64,000 bases of DNA from Dyadobacter sandarakinus (GCF_016894445.1 NZ_CP056775.1:5196001-5260000), one strand, 5' to 3'; shown: positions 32,742 to 41,073, counted from the stretch's first letter. Made by a program: numbers and translations. Notes: generated by a model not told the origin, from the letters alone.

Positions 32742-32775
32742 ACCAATTTTGAATGTAAGCGAAACGAGGTGGGCC

Positions 32776-33591
32776 TTACCCCTTCCCCGAAAAAGTATTC
32801 AAAACCGGGGCCGCAGTGGGATTGTACTGGTAGCATTGCCAGCTGTGATCCTCGTAAATTTCCACAACCCGGTAACCTTTGTAAGCCGTGCCCCAGTTGC
32901 CGCCGAAATGCCCGTCAAAAAAGTAAGGCTTTTTGCCGTATTGCTTGGTGCTGTCCTGGTCGTGGTCGTGGCCGTTGAAAATCGCTTTTACATTCGGCGT
33001 TTGCTCAAACAGTTCAATCACTTCCTTGCATTCAATCCCGTTGACGGTCCATTTGGCAGGGGTAATGTGCAGGAAAACAAAAATCCCCTTCTTTTCACCA
33101 TACTTGGCCAGCTCGGTGCGCAGCCAGGCCGCATCCGGACAAACGTACTCGCCCTTTTCGTTGGACGTGTCGCCCACCACAAATGCATACTCACCTTTGG
33201 CAAAACTATGGTTGGTAGGGTATCCCCACGTACTCTGCCACACATCCAGCCCCACTTTATCATGATTTCCCCGGCTCACATAAAAAGGCACGCGCAGGTT
33301 AGAAATGGTACTTTTAAAATCGTACAGCAGGGTAGGATCGTCGTGAATGAGGTCACCGTTGATAAACAGAAAATCAACACCTTTCTGCAATTTTTCACGG
33401 TTAACCCAGCTGATCAGGTCGGCATGAAACGTTTTATAATCTGTATCCGGCTGGCCGAAATGTCCGTCGGAGGCAACGATAAAACGCAATGCAATGCGGG
33501 CGGCCTTGCCTTCCCCGCTTTTTTGGTGCAGTTGCGGGAGCGCCGGAATAGCAGGTAAGAGTTGCAGAAATGATCTTCTTTTTAAAAACAT
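32776..33591 (-). CDS. exported calcineurin-like metallophosphoesterase
   Basis: A 271-residue phosphoesterase. The metal-binding motifs are ASDGHFG, FINGDLIHDD, SRGNHDKVG, FLHITPA and FNGHDHDQD. The N-terminus (MFLKRRSFLQLLPAIPALP) looks like a Tat signal with the RR pair followed by SFLQ, so the enzyme is probably periplasmic. The substrate is unknown. The gene stands alone on this strand, to the right of the accessory islet. Confidence 0.9.
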   Translation of the reverse strand: MFLKRRSFLQLLPAIPALPQLHQKSGEGKAARIALRFIVASDGHFGQPDTDYKTFHADLISWVNREKLQKGVDFLFINGDLIHDDPTLLYDFKSTISNLRVPFYVSRGNHDKVGLDVWQSTWGYPTNHSFAKGEYAFVVGDTSNEKGEYVCPDAAWLRTELAKYGEKKGIFVFLHITPAKWTVNGIECKEVIELFEQTPNVKAIFNGHDHDQDSTKQYGKKPYFFDGHFGGNWGTAYKGYRVVEIYEDHSWQCYQYNPTAAPVLNTFSGKG

Positions 33592-33707
33592 GGGTTTGGC
33601 AGATTACAAGGCTGGCACGGGTATTAGTGGTTTCAAAAATAATCATCCCGGTCAGATATTTTCTTTATTCTTGCAGCATTACAAATATTTAACACGACGG
33701 TAAAACC

Positions 33708-34160
33708 ATGGACAGGCTCATTTTACAAAAGGCAGCCTCCTATTGTGCCTACCAGGAACGCACACAGGATGAGGTAAAGCTGCGGCTTAAAAAGTGGAAC
33801 GTCTGGGGCGACGAAGCCGACGAAATCATTGCCGAGCTCATTGCCATGAACTATCTCAGTGAGGAACGTTTTGCCAAAACTTACGCTGGCGGCAAGTTCA
33901 GGATCAAGAACTGGGGCAGGATGAAAATACGTCAGGAGCTCAGCCGCCGCGGCCTCAGCAAGTACAGCATTGAAAGCGGCATGAAAGAGATCGGCGACGT
34001 GGATTATGTGGCCAATCTGAAGCAGCTTTTGGAGAAGAAGAAGGTTGCACTGGAAAAGACCGAAACCAATCAGCTCATCCTAAAACAAAAATTGGCCAGA
34101 TATGCTCTGGCCAAAGGTTATGAAAGCGAACTTGTTTGGAAGTTGCTGGAAGAAGTTTGA
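33708..34160 (+). CDS. recX: RecX-family regulator of RecA
   Basis: A 150-residue helical protein. It has the RecX repeats: ILQKAASYCAYQERTQDEVKLRLKKW and IIAELIAMNYLSEERFAKTYAGGKFRIKNWGRMKIRQELSRRGLS, followed by a third, less regular unit. RecX binds RecA filaments and modulates recombination. There is no recA next to it. A repeat-rich 183-base gap separates it from nrdB. Confidence 0.9.
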   Translation: MDRLILQKAASYCAYQERTQDEVKLRLKKWNVWGDEADEIIAELIAMNYLSEERFAKTYAGGKFRIKNWGRMKIRQELSRRGLSKYSIESGMKEIGDVDYVANLKQLLEKKKVALEKTETNQLILKQKLARYALAKGYESELVWKLLEEV

Positions 34161-34179
34161 GGCGTGGCGGCCGGGGGTG

Positions 34180-34327
34180 CTTCGACTCCGCTCAGCATGA
34201 CAAGGGCTGCGGCTCATTCGATCTGGCTTCGATCGCCCGGCGGCCCGGTGCGCTCAGCCTGACAAAAGTTCCGGCTCATTCGATATGGCAAGCCCTCACT
34301 TTTGTCACCCTGAGCGGAGTCTAAGGG
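34180..34327. repeat. REP-like dispersed repeat cluster
   Basis: The convergent recX/nrdB gap holds CTTCGACTCCGCTCAGCATG (34180-34199, continuing ACAA) and a near-complement ending TGTCACCCTGAGCGGAGTC (34303-34321). In between are two direct 39-base copies (34189-34227 and 34251-34289; most positions identical, both ending GGCTCATTCGAT-TGGC). The inverted ends suggest a long stem. The CTGAGCGGAGTC string is, from memory, a widely dispersed intergenic repeat core. Confidence 0.8.
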
Positions 34328-34343
34328 CCGGCGGCCAAGTCGA

Positions 34344-35339
34344 TTAAAAATCCGAATCAAACGAAATTTTGTTACCTGACTCTTTGTCTTTGATCCCGCT
34401 CATCACACCGGCTTTCTGATATTCTCCTACGCGTTTTTCGAAGAAATTGGTTTTGCCAGGCAGTGAGATCAGCTCCATAAAGTCAAAAGGATTGGCAGAT
34501 CCGTACTGTTTCGGGCAGCCGAGGCGTTCGAGCCAGAAATCGGCGATGTACTCGATGTACTGCTTCATCAGCTCCGCATTCATACCGATCAGCGATACCG
34601 GCAATGCTTCGCTCACAAATTCTTTCTCGATCTCTACCGCATCCACCATAATCTCGATCACACGCTCCTTGGGCAGCTGGTTCATGATATGCTGGGTATA
34701 AAGCAGGCACGCAAATTCGCAATGCAGGCCTTCATCTCTCGAAATCAGCTCATTGGAGAACGACAGCCCTGGCATGAGTCCGCGTTTTTTCAACCAGAAA
34801 ATAGAGCAGAACGAACCTGAAAAGAAAATGCCTTCAACAGCAGCAAATGCGATGATACGCTCTGCAAATACGGGACTGTTGATCCACTTCAATGCCCATT
34901 CTGCTTTTTTCTGCACACATGGGATCGTCTCGATTGCGCGGAGCAGGCGATCTTTTTCGACAGGATCTTTGATGTAAGTATCAATCAGGAGCGAGTAGGT
35001 TTCGGAGTGAATGTTTTCCATCGCAATCTGAAAACCATAGAAGCACTTGGCCTCGGCATATTGTACTTCGCTCAGAAAATTGACAGCGAGATTTTCGTTT
35101 ACGATACCATCAGATGCAGCAAAAAATGCGAGTACATGTGATATAAAGTGCCGCTCACCGTCATTGAGGTTCTCCCAGTCTTTCATATCCTGCGAAAGGT
35201 CAATCTCTTCCGCAGTCCAGAAGGAAGCCTCGTGGCGCTTGTACATTTCCCAGATATCCGAATGCTTGATCGGGAACAACACAAACCGCAAAGGATCTTC
35301 CGTCAACAGGGGTTCCTGTCTGATTATTTCTTGTGACAT
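34344..35339 (-). CDS. nrdB: class Ia ribonucleotide reductase beta subunit
   Basis: A 331-residue R2 protein. It supplies the tyrosyl radical for reduction of ribonucleotides. Iron ligands and radical residue are visible: Asp77 (AASDGIV), Glu108 and His111 (AMENIHSE) and Tyr115 (SETYSLLID), the spacing of mouse R2 (Asp139, Glu170, His173, Tyr177). The C-terminus ISFDSDF resembles the eukaryotic FTLDADF tail that docks to R1, not the E. coli tail. The start at ATG 35339 (MSQEIIRQEP) is chosen over an extension lacking family features. nrdA is 26 kb away on the other strand. Confidence 0.96.
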   Translation of the reverse strand: MSQEIIRQEPLLTEDPLRFVLFPIKHSDIWEMYKRHEASFWTAEEIDLSQDMKDWENLNDGERHFISHVLAFFAASDGIVNENLAVNFLSEVQYAEAKCFYGFQIAMENIHSETYSLLIDTYIKDPVEKDRLLRAIETIPCVQKKAEWALKWINSPVFAERIIAFAAVEGIFFSGSFCSIFWLKKRGLMPGLSFSNELISRDEGLHCEFACLLYTQHIMNQLPKERVIEIMVDAVEIEKEFVSEALPVSLIGMNAELMKQYIEYIADFWLERLGCPKQYGSANPFDFMELISLPGKTNFFEKRVGEYQKAGVMSGIKDKESGNKISFDSDF

Positions 35340-35419
35340 AATTGGATTTTTAATATTTACGCGGATATGACCTATAACGTTAGACAATCCCGGCCTCGGT
35401 TGCCGGGCATGGAGGAAAA

Positions 35420-35450
35420 CAAATCTAAGGGCTTTGGGTTGAAATTTCAA
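35420..35450 (-). promoter_or_regulatory. promoter of nrdB
   Basis: On the minus strand TTG, 20 bases, TAGATTTG. The leader of about 75 bases contains a GC-rich hairpin (CCCGGC / GCCGGG, 35388-35406). Confidence 0.5.
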
Positions 35451-35486
35451 GGAAAGAAGAGTCTATTTGCACCCCCGTGCGGCCGC

Positions 35487-35513
35487 TTGCTTCCTAATAT
35501 TCGGTTAACTTTG
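35487..35513 (+). promoter_or_regulatory. promoter of the glycosyltransferase gene
   Basis: TTG, 16 bases, TAACTTTG, a perfect Bacteroidota-type promoter with the same spacing as the susC promoter. The start codon at 35573 is 60 bases downstream. Confidence 0.6.
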
Positions 35514-35572
35514 CGGGAGCCAATACCTTATCGAAATCAGCCTCTTTTTACCTGTTTTAACAACTTGTTACA

Positions 35573-36457
35573 TTGAAAATTTCCGGGTTTACAATCATCA
35601 GAAATGCCGTCATCAATGATTATCCCATCGTGGAGGCGATTACGTCCATCCTGCCGGTTGTAGACGAAATGGTGGTGAGCGTGGGCCGCAGCGACGATGA
35701 TACGCTTGGGCTGATCAGGTCCATCGGGTCTGATAAAATACGGATTGTAGAGACCGAGTGGGATATGTCGCTGCGGGAAGGCGGCAGGGTGCTGGCTGTG
35801 GAAACGGATAAAGCATTGCAGCACGTCTCGCCGGATACCGACTGGGCATTTTACATCCAGGGCGATGAGGCGGTGCATGAAAAATACCACGACAGCATTC
35901 TCGAAAGCTGCCGCCGGTACAAGGATAATCCGGAGGTGGAGGGACTTTTGTTTGACTACCTGCACTTTTACGGCACCTACGATTATGTAGGCGACAGCCG
36001 CAAATGGTACCGGCGCGAAATTCGTATCATCCGGTACGAAAAAACGCCGGCCGGCACGCCCATATCAGCCTACCGCGATGCGCAGGGGTTCAGGAGGGGA
36101 GGAGAAAAGCTGAAAGTGAAGCACTCCGGAGCCGCGGTGTACCATTATGGATGGGTGAAAAGCCCCGTGCAGATGAAGACCAAGATGAAAAATGTAAGCC
36201 GGTTCTGGCATGAGGATAAAGCGTGGGAAAAGATACTTCAGTCTGAGGATTTCTTTGACTATGAGGAATTTGACTCGCTGAAAGTATTTGAAGGTACTCA
36301 CCCCGCTGTCATGCAGGACCGGATCGGCCGGCAGACCTGGAATGTGAGCTTTGATATTTCGCGCAAAAAATTCAGGCTGAAAGATGCACTGCTTTACTGG
36401 TTTGAAAAAAAGACGGGCCGTCGCCTGTTCGAGTTCAGGAATTACCGCCTTATTTGA
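35573..36457 (+). CDS. family 2-like glycosyltransferase
   Basis: A 294-residue protein starting at TTG 35573 (TTG AAA ATT...). The N-terminal region KISGFTIIRNAVINDYPIVEAITSILPVVDEMVVSVGRSDDDT is a GT-A nucleotide-sugar-binding fold with the typical FTIIRN opening, and FYIQGDEAVHE holds the metal-binding acidic pair. There is no membrane helix. The following gene is an FkbM-type methyltransferase, about 120 bases downstream on the same strand, which suggests joint action on a surface glycan. The donor and acceptor are unknown. Confidence 0.82.
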   Translation: MKISGFTIIRNAVINDYPIVEAITSILPVVDEMVVSVGRSDDDTLGLIRSIGSDKIRIVETEWDMSLREGGRVLAVETDKALQHVSPDTDWAFYIQGDEAVHEKYHDSILESCRRYKDNPEVEGLLFDYLHFYGTYDYVGDSRKWYRREIRIIRYEKTPAGTPISAYRDAQGFRRGGEKLKVKHSGAAVYHYGWVKSPVQMKTKMKNVSRFWHEDKAWEKILQSEDFFDYEEFDSLKVFEGTHPAVMQDRIGRQTWNVSFDISRKKFRLKDALLYWFEKKTGRRLFEFRNYRLI

Positions 36458-36580
36458 CGTCGTTAATTACATTTATTATTAGATTACCATTAGAACGGCG
36501 GAATACCTGATGAAAGTCGTATTTTGAGCCGCTATTTACCCGCTAAAAACAGATCTATCATACCTAAGCTTTACCACTAC

Positions 36581-37411
36581 ATGTTTGAGTATTTCAAAAA
36601 ATCATTGGCCCGCAAGAAAGCCAGGCGCCAGTTTCAGGAATATCCGCACATTGTCAATGTTTTCCCGCTGGAAAAAGAAGGTGAAGTTTCATTTGCCAAC
36701 TGGCAGAATCCCCTTGTTTCACCCAAAACCATTACCCAGGCCGAGGTGAATTTTTACAGAAAGTTCATCAGCGAAGGCAGTCTCTGCATTGATATCGGCA
36801 CCAATATCGGGGATACTACTGTTCCGATGGCACTGGCAGCAGGCAAAACGGGCACGACCATCGGATTTGATCCCAATCCGCATGTTTTCAAGATCCTGCA
36901 GATCAACGCTTCGCTCAATCCGGACAAAACCAACATTGTGCCTCTGCCCTATGCGATTACGAAGGAGGAAGGGGAATTTTCTTACAGCTCATCGGAGGCA
37001 TCATTCGGGAATGGGGGCATTTCCAATGAAGTAGTGGAAGACCAGGGTGCATTTCAGCTTCCCGAAAAGATCAAGGGCATTAATCTCGAACAATACCTGA
37101 AAGCCAACTATACCTCAGCCCTGTCACGCCTGGCATTCATCAAAGTGGATGTGGAAGGAGCTGACATGGAGGTGATCCGTTCCATCAGTGAGCTTATCCG
37201 CAAGTACAAGCCCGTGCTGGTGGCCGAATGTTTTCCCAAAGCAACTCCCGAAGAGCGGGCAGAGCTTTACCATATGGTTACCGAGCTGGGTTACAAGCTG
37301 TATTACTTCTCTGATTTTGATGAAAATGCAAAAATCAGCCACCTGGCCGGACCCAGGGATATGAACAAGTGGAAAACTTTCAACTTTTACGCAGTACCCG
37401 AAGAAGCCTGA
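36581..37411 (+). CDS. FkbM-family SAM-dependent methyltransferase
   Basis: A 276-residue protein. The SAM-binding loop is LCIDIGTNIGDTTVPMALAAG, and IKVDVEGADMEVI is the FkbM-type second motif. FkbM proteins O-methylate sugars or other hydroxyls, and next to glycosyltransferases are commonly part of polysaccharide decoration. The chosen ATG 36581 (MFEYFKKSLARKKARRQF) starts the conserved region; a TTG at 36524 is possible but less likely. The nearest upstream gene is the glycosyltransferase. Confidence 0.88.
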   Translation: MFEYFKKSLARKKARRQFQEYPHIVNVFPLEKEGEVSFANWQNPLVSPKTITQAEVNFYRKFISEGSLCIDIGTNIGDTTVPMALAAGKTGTTIGFDPNPHVFKILQINASLNPDKTNIVPLPYAITKEEGEFSYSSSEASFGNGGISNEVVEDQGAFQLPEKIKGINLEQYLKANYTSALSRLAFIKVDVEGADMEVIRSISELIRKYKPVLVAECFPKATPEERAELYHMVTELGYKLYYFSDFDENAKISHLAGPRDMNKWKTFNFYAVPEEA

Positions 37412-38356
37412 TCATATCCACCGCTTTCGCCTGAAAAACCACAGGACAATCAGGGAAGAAAATACCATCAGCAGCAGCGACACCCAGAAACCCCACGGCT
37501 CCGCAGTGGACGGAATATGGTTATAGTTCATTCCGAAAATACCCGCAATGAGCGTAGGTGGCATAAAAATGATCGTCACTACCGTGAAAATCTTGATCAC
37601 CTGGCTTTGTTCCAGGTTGATCAGACCCATAAAGGTGTTCTGCAGATATTCCAGCCGCTCGAAGTTGAAGGTGGTATATTCCAGCAGGGAGTTGATATCT
37701 TTCAAAATAATGCGCAAATGCTCCTTGCGCTCTTCCGGAAAATACTGGCTCCGCAATATCCCTGAAAGTACCCGCTGCTTGTCTATGCTCGTTTCGCGGA
37801 GCATCATGGTAATTTCCTGCAGACCGCTGATGCGGATCAGTACTTCCTGCCGGGCTTTCTGCTCATGCGTCAGGTTCTTGCTGATTGCCGAAATGTCGCG
37901 CGAAATCCCTTCCAGTGAATCGGCATCGGCCTCAATGCGTGTTTCGAGCAGGAGCAGCATGAAGTCCACGCCGGTATGCACGCTCTCCTGGCTGACCTTC
38001 ATTTTCTTGACCGTATCAGCAAACGTTTTTGAGTCTCCGCGGCGATAGGTAAAAAGCACATTATGGTGCAGAATGAATGAAACCGGGTAAGTTTCATATC
38101 CGTCACGATCAATGCTCAGAAAGTTGGAGTTGGCGTTAATGGTATCGTTTTGTTCAAAAAAACGCGAGCTGCTTTCGATTTCTACAATTTCCTGGGGTGT
38201 CTGAAAACTGATGTTGCACTTGTTCTCTACCCACTCTTCCTCCTCCGGCGATGGAGATTGCAGATCAACCCAAACCAGGTTTTTAATTTGTCCAAGTTCC
38301 CGGATATCATTCTCCCGCTTGATCAGCCTTCCCTCTTTGTAAAATATGCGAACCAT
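37412..38356 (-). CDS. corA: CorA-family divalent metal ion transporter
   Basis: A 314-residue CorA. The long N-terminal cytoplasmic funnel domain is followed by two C-terminal membrane helices, the first ending in the signature GMNYNHIP. The family forms pentamers for Mg2+ (also Co2+/Ni2+) uptake. The last residues WFFRRKRWI are the positively charged tail. It shares a 66-base divergent region with the MFS gene. Confidence 0.92.
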   Translation of the reverse strand: MVRIFYKEGRLIKRENDIRELGQIKNLVWVDLQSPSPEEEEWVENKCNISFQTPQEIVEIESSSRFFEQNDTINANSNFLSIDRDGYETYPVSFILHHNVLFTYRRGDSKTFADTVKKMKVSQESVHTGVDFMLLLLETRIEADADSLEGISRDISAISKNLTHEQKARQEVLIRISGLQEITMMLRETSIDKQRVLSGILRSQYFPEERKEHLRIILKDINSLLEYTTFNFERLEYLQNTFMGLINLEQSQVIKIFTVVTIIFMPPTLIAGIFGMNYNHIPSTAEPWGFWVSLLLMVFSSLIVLWFFRRKRWI

Positions 38357-38410
38357 GCTCTAAAATTGGTAAAAAAGAAGAAGTATGGAAAACTATTATG
38401 CTGATCCTCG

Positions 38411-38418
38411 TATTTTTG
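38411..38418 (+). promoter_or_regulatory. -7 element at the MFS gene start
   Basis: TATTTTTG (TAnnTTTG) ends five bases before the ATG at 38423, so transcription would start at or almost at the start codon, giving a leaderless mRNA. No good -33 TTG was seen. Confidence 0.3.
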
Positions 38419-38422
38419 CCCG

Positions 38423-39610
38423 ATGCAAAATAATGCTTCTGCCGGAATATTCACGACACAATTTTGGTTGCTGGGCCTTAGCTCATTTTTGTTCTCTTCC
38501 AGTTTCAATATGCTTATTCCCGAGCTTCCGGGCTACCTTTCAACCATGGGCGGGGGCGATTACAAAGGAGCAATCATCGGACTTTTTACGCTGACAGCGG
38601 GCTTGTCGCGCCCATTCAGTGGCCGCCTCACCGACCGGATCGGGCGTGTGCCGGTCATGGCTTTCGGGTCATTGGTCTGCTTTGTCTGCGGGTTTTTATA
38701 TCCCGTTTTTACGACGGTTATGCCGTTTTTGCTCCTCCGGCTGGTACATGGTTTTTCTACCGGTTTCAAGCCTACAGGTACTTCAGCCTATGTGGCCGAC
38801 ATTGTTCCGGCCAATCGCCGGGGTGAGGCCATGGGCATTCACGGCATGTGCATGGGCGTCGGCTCCGCTTTTGGTCCGGCGATCGGGAGTCTGATCAGCC
38901 AGGCATTTTCATTGAATGCACTTTTCTATACCTCTTCATTTTTCGCGTTTCTTTCCATTGCCATTCTGCTCAATATGAAGGAGACTCTGAAGGAAAAGCA
39001 GCGGCTTTCGGTGGATGCATTTAAGATTACCCGCAGGGATATTTTTGAGCCTGACGTACTCAGTCCGGCCCTCATTACTTTTCTGTGCTACTTCGGCTAC
39101 GGGGCCGTCTCTACGGTCACGCCCGATTTCAGTACTTACCTCGGCCTGACCAATCGCGGGTACTACTTCATGGTTTTTACGCTATTCTCTATTTTAATAA
39201 GGCTTTTCGCAGGCAAAATCTCCGACCAGCATGGCCGTATGCCCGTTACCATCGCCGGCTGCTGTGTACTGACCTGTGCGATGATCATTACCGGCTATGC
39301 CGACAGCATTACCTTGTTCCTGATCGGAGCGGCGTTTTTTGGTATGGCGATGGGCATTTTGTCGCCGGTACTGTCTGCCTGGACGGTCGACCTGAGTGGT
39401 GACAATAACCGCGGCAGGGCCATTGCCACCATGTTTATTTCGCTGGAAGCAGGTATTGGTTTGGGCGCATTTTTGTCGGCGGGTTTGTTTAAAAATCAAA
39501 GAGAAAATCTTCCGCTCGTATTCTTCTCCATGGCAGGATTTGCCCTGGCTGCACTGGCGTACACGGTTACAATTTACCAGTTCAAAAAACGCCGCACCCG
39601 TGCTGTTTGA
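38423..39610 (+). CDS. MFS transporter
   Basis: A 395-residue major-facilitator protein with about 12 membrane helices. Loop 2-3 contains the family motif GRLTDRIGRVPVM, and a second copy occurs as GKISDQHGRMPVT in the second half. It resembles drug-efflux or sugar-exporter families, but the substrate is unknown. The stop overlaps the next start by 11 bases, so the YigZ gene is translationally coupled. Confidence 0.9.
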   Translation: MQNNASAGIFTTQFWLLGLSSFLFSSSFNMLIPELPGYLSTMGGGDYKGAIIGLFTLTAGLSRPFSGRLTDRIGRVPVMAFGSLVCFVCGFLYPVFTTVMPFLLLRLVHGFSTGFKPTGTSAYVADIVPANRRGEAMGIHGMCMGVGSAFGPAIGSLISQAFSLNALFYTSSFFAFLSIAILLNMKETLKEKQRLSVDAFKITRRDIFEPDVLSPALITFLCYFGYGAVSTVTPDFSTYLGLTNRGYYFMVFTLFSILIRLFAGKISDQHGRMPVTIAGCCVLTCAMIITGYADSITLFLIGAAFFGMAMGILSPVLSAWTVDLSGDNNRGRAIATMFISLEAGIGLGAFLSAGLFKNQRENLPLVFFSMAGFALAALAYTVTIYQFKKRRTRAV

Positions 39611-40208
39611 CGATACATACCGCACCATCGCGGAACCAGCAGAAGGTTTTTTCAAAGACAAAGGGAGTAAATTCTTTTCTTACGCCTATCCGCTGCACAA
39701 CGAATCCGAAGCGAAAGCCTGCCTGGCTGCACTATACGAGCTACATCCCAAAGCCGTACATCATTGCTACGCCTATCGCCTCGGTACCGACCGGATGAGC
39801 TACCGGATGAGTGATGACGGCGAGCCTGCAGGTACAGCAGGTCGCCCGATCCTGAATATGCTGTATTCCAAAGATGTTACCAATCTGCTGGTGGTAGTCG
39901 TAAGGTATTTCGGGGGGACGCTGCTGGGAGTTCCGGGGTTGATCAATGCTTATAAAACCGCGACCGAAGAAGCACTCAATGCAGCTGAAATCATCGTCAG
40001 ACATTTTTCTAGCACTTACCAGCTGCATTTCGGGTATTTGCAAATGAACGATGTGATGCGGATTGTAAAGGAAATGGAGCTGCCGGTTCTCGCTCAGGCC
40101 TTTGAAATGGAATGCAGCCTCACCGTAGAGGTCCGTTCTTCGCTCATTGAACCCTTCATGACCCGCACCGGTAAAGTGGAGGGAGTCAACGTACAGCTTT
40201 TGGGATAG
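39600..40208 (+). CDS. YigZ/IMPACT-family protein
   Basis: A 202-residue protein starting at GTG 39600 (GTG CTG TTT GAC GAT), inside the last codons of the MFS gene. The frame is open further upstream but is antisense-like; the family normally begins MxFxDTYxTI. Motifs: AYRLGTDRMSYRMSDDGEPAGTAGRPIL and VVRYFGGTLLGVPGLINAYKTATEEAL. IMPACT proteins act in translation control in eukaryotes; bacterial function is unclear. Confidence 0.88.
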   Translation: MLFDDTYRTIAEPAEGFFKDKGSKFFSYAYPLHNESEAKACLAALYELHPKAVHHCYAYRLGTDRMSYRMSDDGEPAGTAGRPILNMLYSKDVTNLLVVVVRYFGGTLLGVPGLINAYKTATEEALNAAEIIVRHFSSTYQLHFGYLQMNDVMRIVKEMELPVLAQAFEMECSLTVEVRSSLIEPFMTRTGKVEGVNVQLLG

Positions 40209-40241
40209 TTTCGTAAATTGAAGTTCTTTCCTGATGATGCT

Positions 40242-40484
40242 ATGAAAACAACATTACAGCTTGATACCAAAATTCGTTTGTCAGTAAGCCAACTTACGGA
40301 ACTTGCAAAGCAGCTTCCAAAAAAAGAAAGGATCAAGCTTGCCTCTGTGTTGGTGGGAGATGATGATTCGATGTCAAAAACTGAGCTTCTTTCCAAAATT
40401 CGTCTCGGGCTTGAAGAGGTACGAAAGCATGAAAATGGAGAAGTTGTACTGCCTACTCTGAAAGATTTTCTTTCCAATGTTTGA
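40242..40484 (+). CDS. antitoxin of a RelE/ParE-type module
   Basis: An 80-residue helical protein upstream of a RelE-like toxin with an 8-base overlap. It lacks a clear DNA-binding motif, but has the layout of addiction-module antitoxins: an N-terminal short strand (MKTTLQLDTKIRLSVSQLTELAKQL) and a C-terminal toxin-wrapping stretch (GEVVLPTLKDFLSNV). ATG 40242 is chosen over TTG 40218. Confidence 0.7.
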   Translation: MKTTLQLDTKIRLSVSQLTELAKQLPKKERIKLASVLVGDDDSMSKTELLSKIRLGLEEVRKHENGEVVLPTLKDFLSNV

Positions 40485-40803
40485 AGTTCGGGCATCCGGC
40501 ACTTTTCAAAAGGAGGCAAAAAAGCTGATCAAAAAATATAGTTCTTTAAAGGAAGAGCTTTCTGAGCTGGGAAATGCTTTGGCCCTGAATCCCATTGTAG
40601 GCACGCCACTGGGCCGGAACTGCTATAAAGTACGCCTTTCAATCAAAAGCAAAGGAAAGGGTAAAAGTGGTGGGGCAAGAGTAATTACCTGTGTATTGGT
40701 CGCTAAGGAAGAAGTTATCCTGCTGACCATTTATGATAAACAGGTCAGGCCGGATCTTGGTCCCAATGAGCTGGAAAAGCTGTTGTCAGATGTAGCTCCT
40801 TAA
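40477..40803 (+). CDS. RelE/ParE-family toxin
   Basis: A 108-residue basic protein of the RelE fold. Visible: FEVRASGTFQKEAKKLIKKYSSLKEELSELGNALALNPIVGTPLGRNCYKVRLSIKSKGKGKSGGARVITCVL, then EEVILLTIYDKQV, typical of RelE/HigB relatives. RelE enzymes cleave mRNA in the ribosome, ParE members poison gyrase; the family here cannot be split by eye. Its stop overlaps the stop of a convergent small gene by four bases. Confidence 0.82.
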   Translation: MFEVRASGTFQKEAKKLIKKYSSLKEELSELGNALALNPIVGTPLGRNCYKVRLSIKSKGKGKSGGARVITCVLVAKEEVILLTIYDKQVRPDLGPNELEKLLSDVAP

Positions 40804-40973
40804 AGCACATCGTCACTATTGCGCAGCATTTTTATAAAATCATCTTCATAAGCCTTGATGGCTTTGAGGAGCTCCTGTAACTCATTCTCTTCTGGCGTAC
40901 CCTTTTTAGCACTCCACAGCTCGTCGGCCCGCTCGGAAGCCTGCTCGTATTCACTTTCGTTCGTAATTTTCAT
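40800..40973 (-). CDS. orphan HigA-N-terminal-like small protein
   Basis: A 57-residue protein (MKITNESEYEQASERADELWSA...). It matches the N-terminal lead of HigA-type antitoxins, including the HigA at 55346 (shared YE.A..R...L, then GTPEENELQELLKAIKAYED versus GSPESDELEVLSILVKDYEN), but has no helix-turn-helix domain. It may be a remnant or a free-standing antitoxin-like peptide. It is convergent with the RelE-type toxin gene, whose stop it overlaps by four bases. Confidence 0.6.
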   Translation of the reverse strand: MKITNESEYEQASERADELWSAKKGTPEENELQELLKAIKAYEDDFIKMLRNSDDVL

Positions 40974-41015
40974 AACTGGTCCTGTTTGCCGGTTATGTAA
41001 AGGTATTGCTCCGTA

Positions 41016-41052
41016 AACAAAAAGAAAAGCCGGTCGCAAGCGAACCGGCTTT
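41016..41052 (-). terminator. rho-independent terminator of the second susC/susD operon
   Basis: Nine-pair stem AAAGCCGGT / ACCGGCTTT (41026-41034 with 41044-41052), then TCTTTTTG on the minus strand, 22 bases after the SusD stop at 41074. Confidence 0.88.
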
Positions 41053-41073
41053 CTCACTGACAGGGTTGAGAGT

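Noticed and set aside
30256..32760. Integrative element with integrase or IS
   Set aside because: The islet contains only toxin-antitoxin and small unknown genes; no recombinase, inverted ends or target duplication were seen.
32749..33558. 269-residue open frame on the plus strand
   Set aside because: Antisense to the metallophosphoesterase, whose motifs are complete; no recognisable protein features.
34180..34327. Repeats considered as a CRISPR array
   Set aside because: Only two direct copies with an inverted end, no regular spacers and no cas genes.
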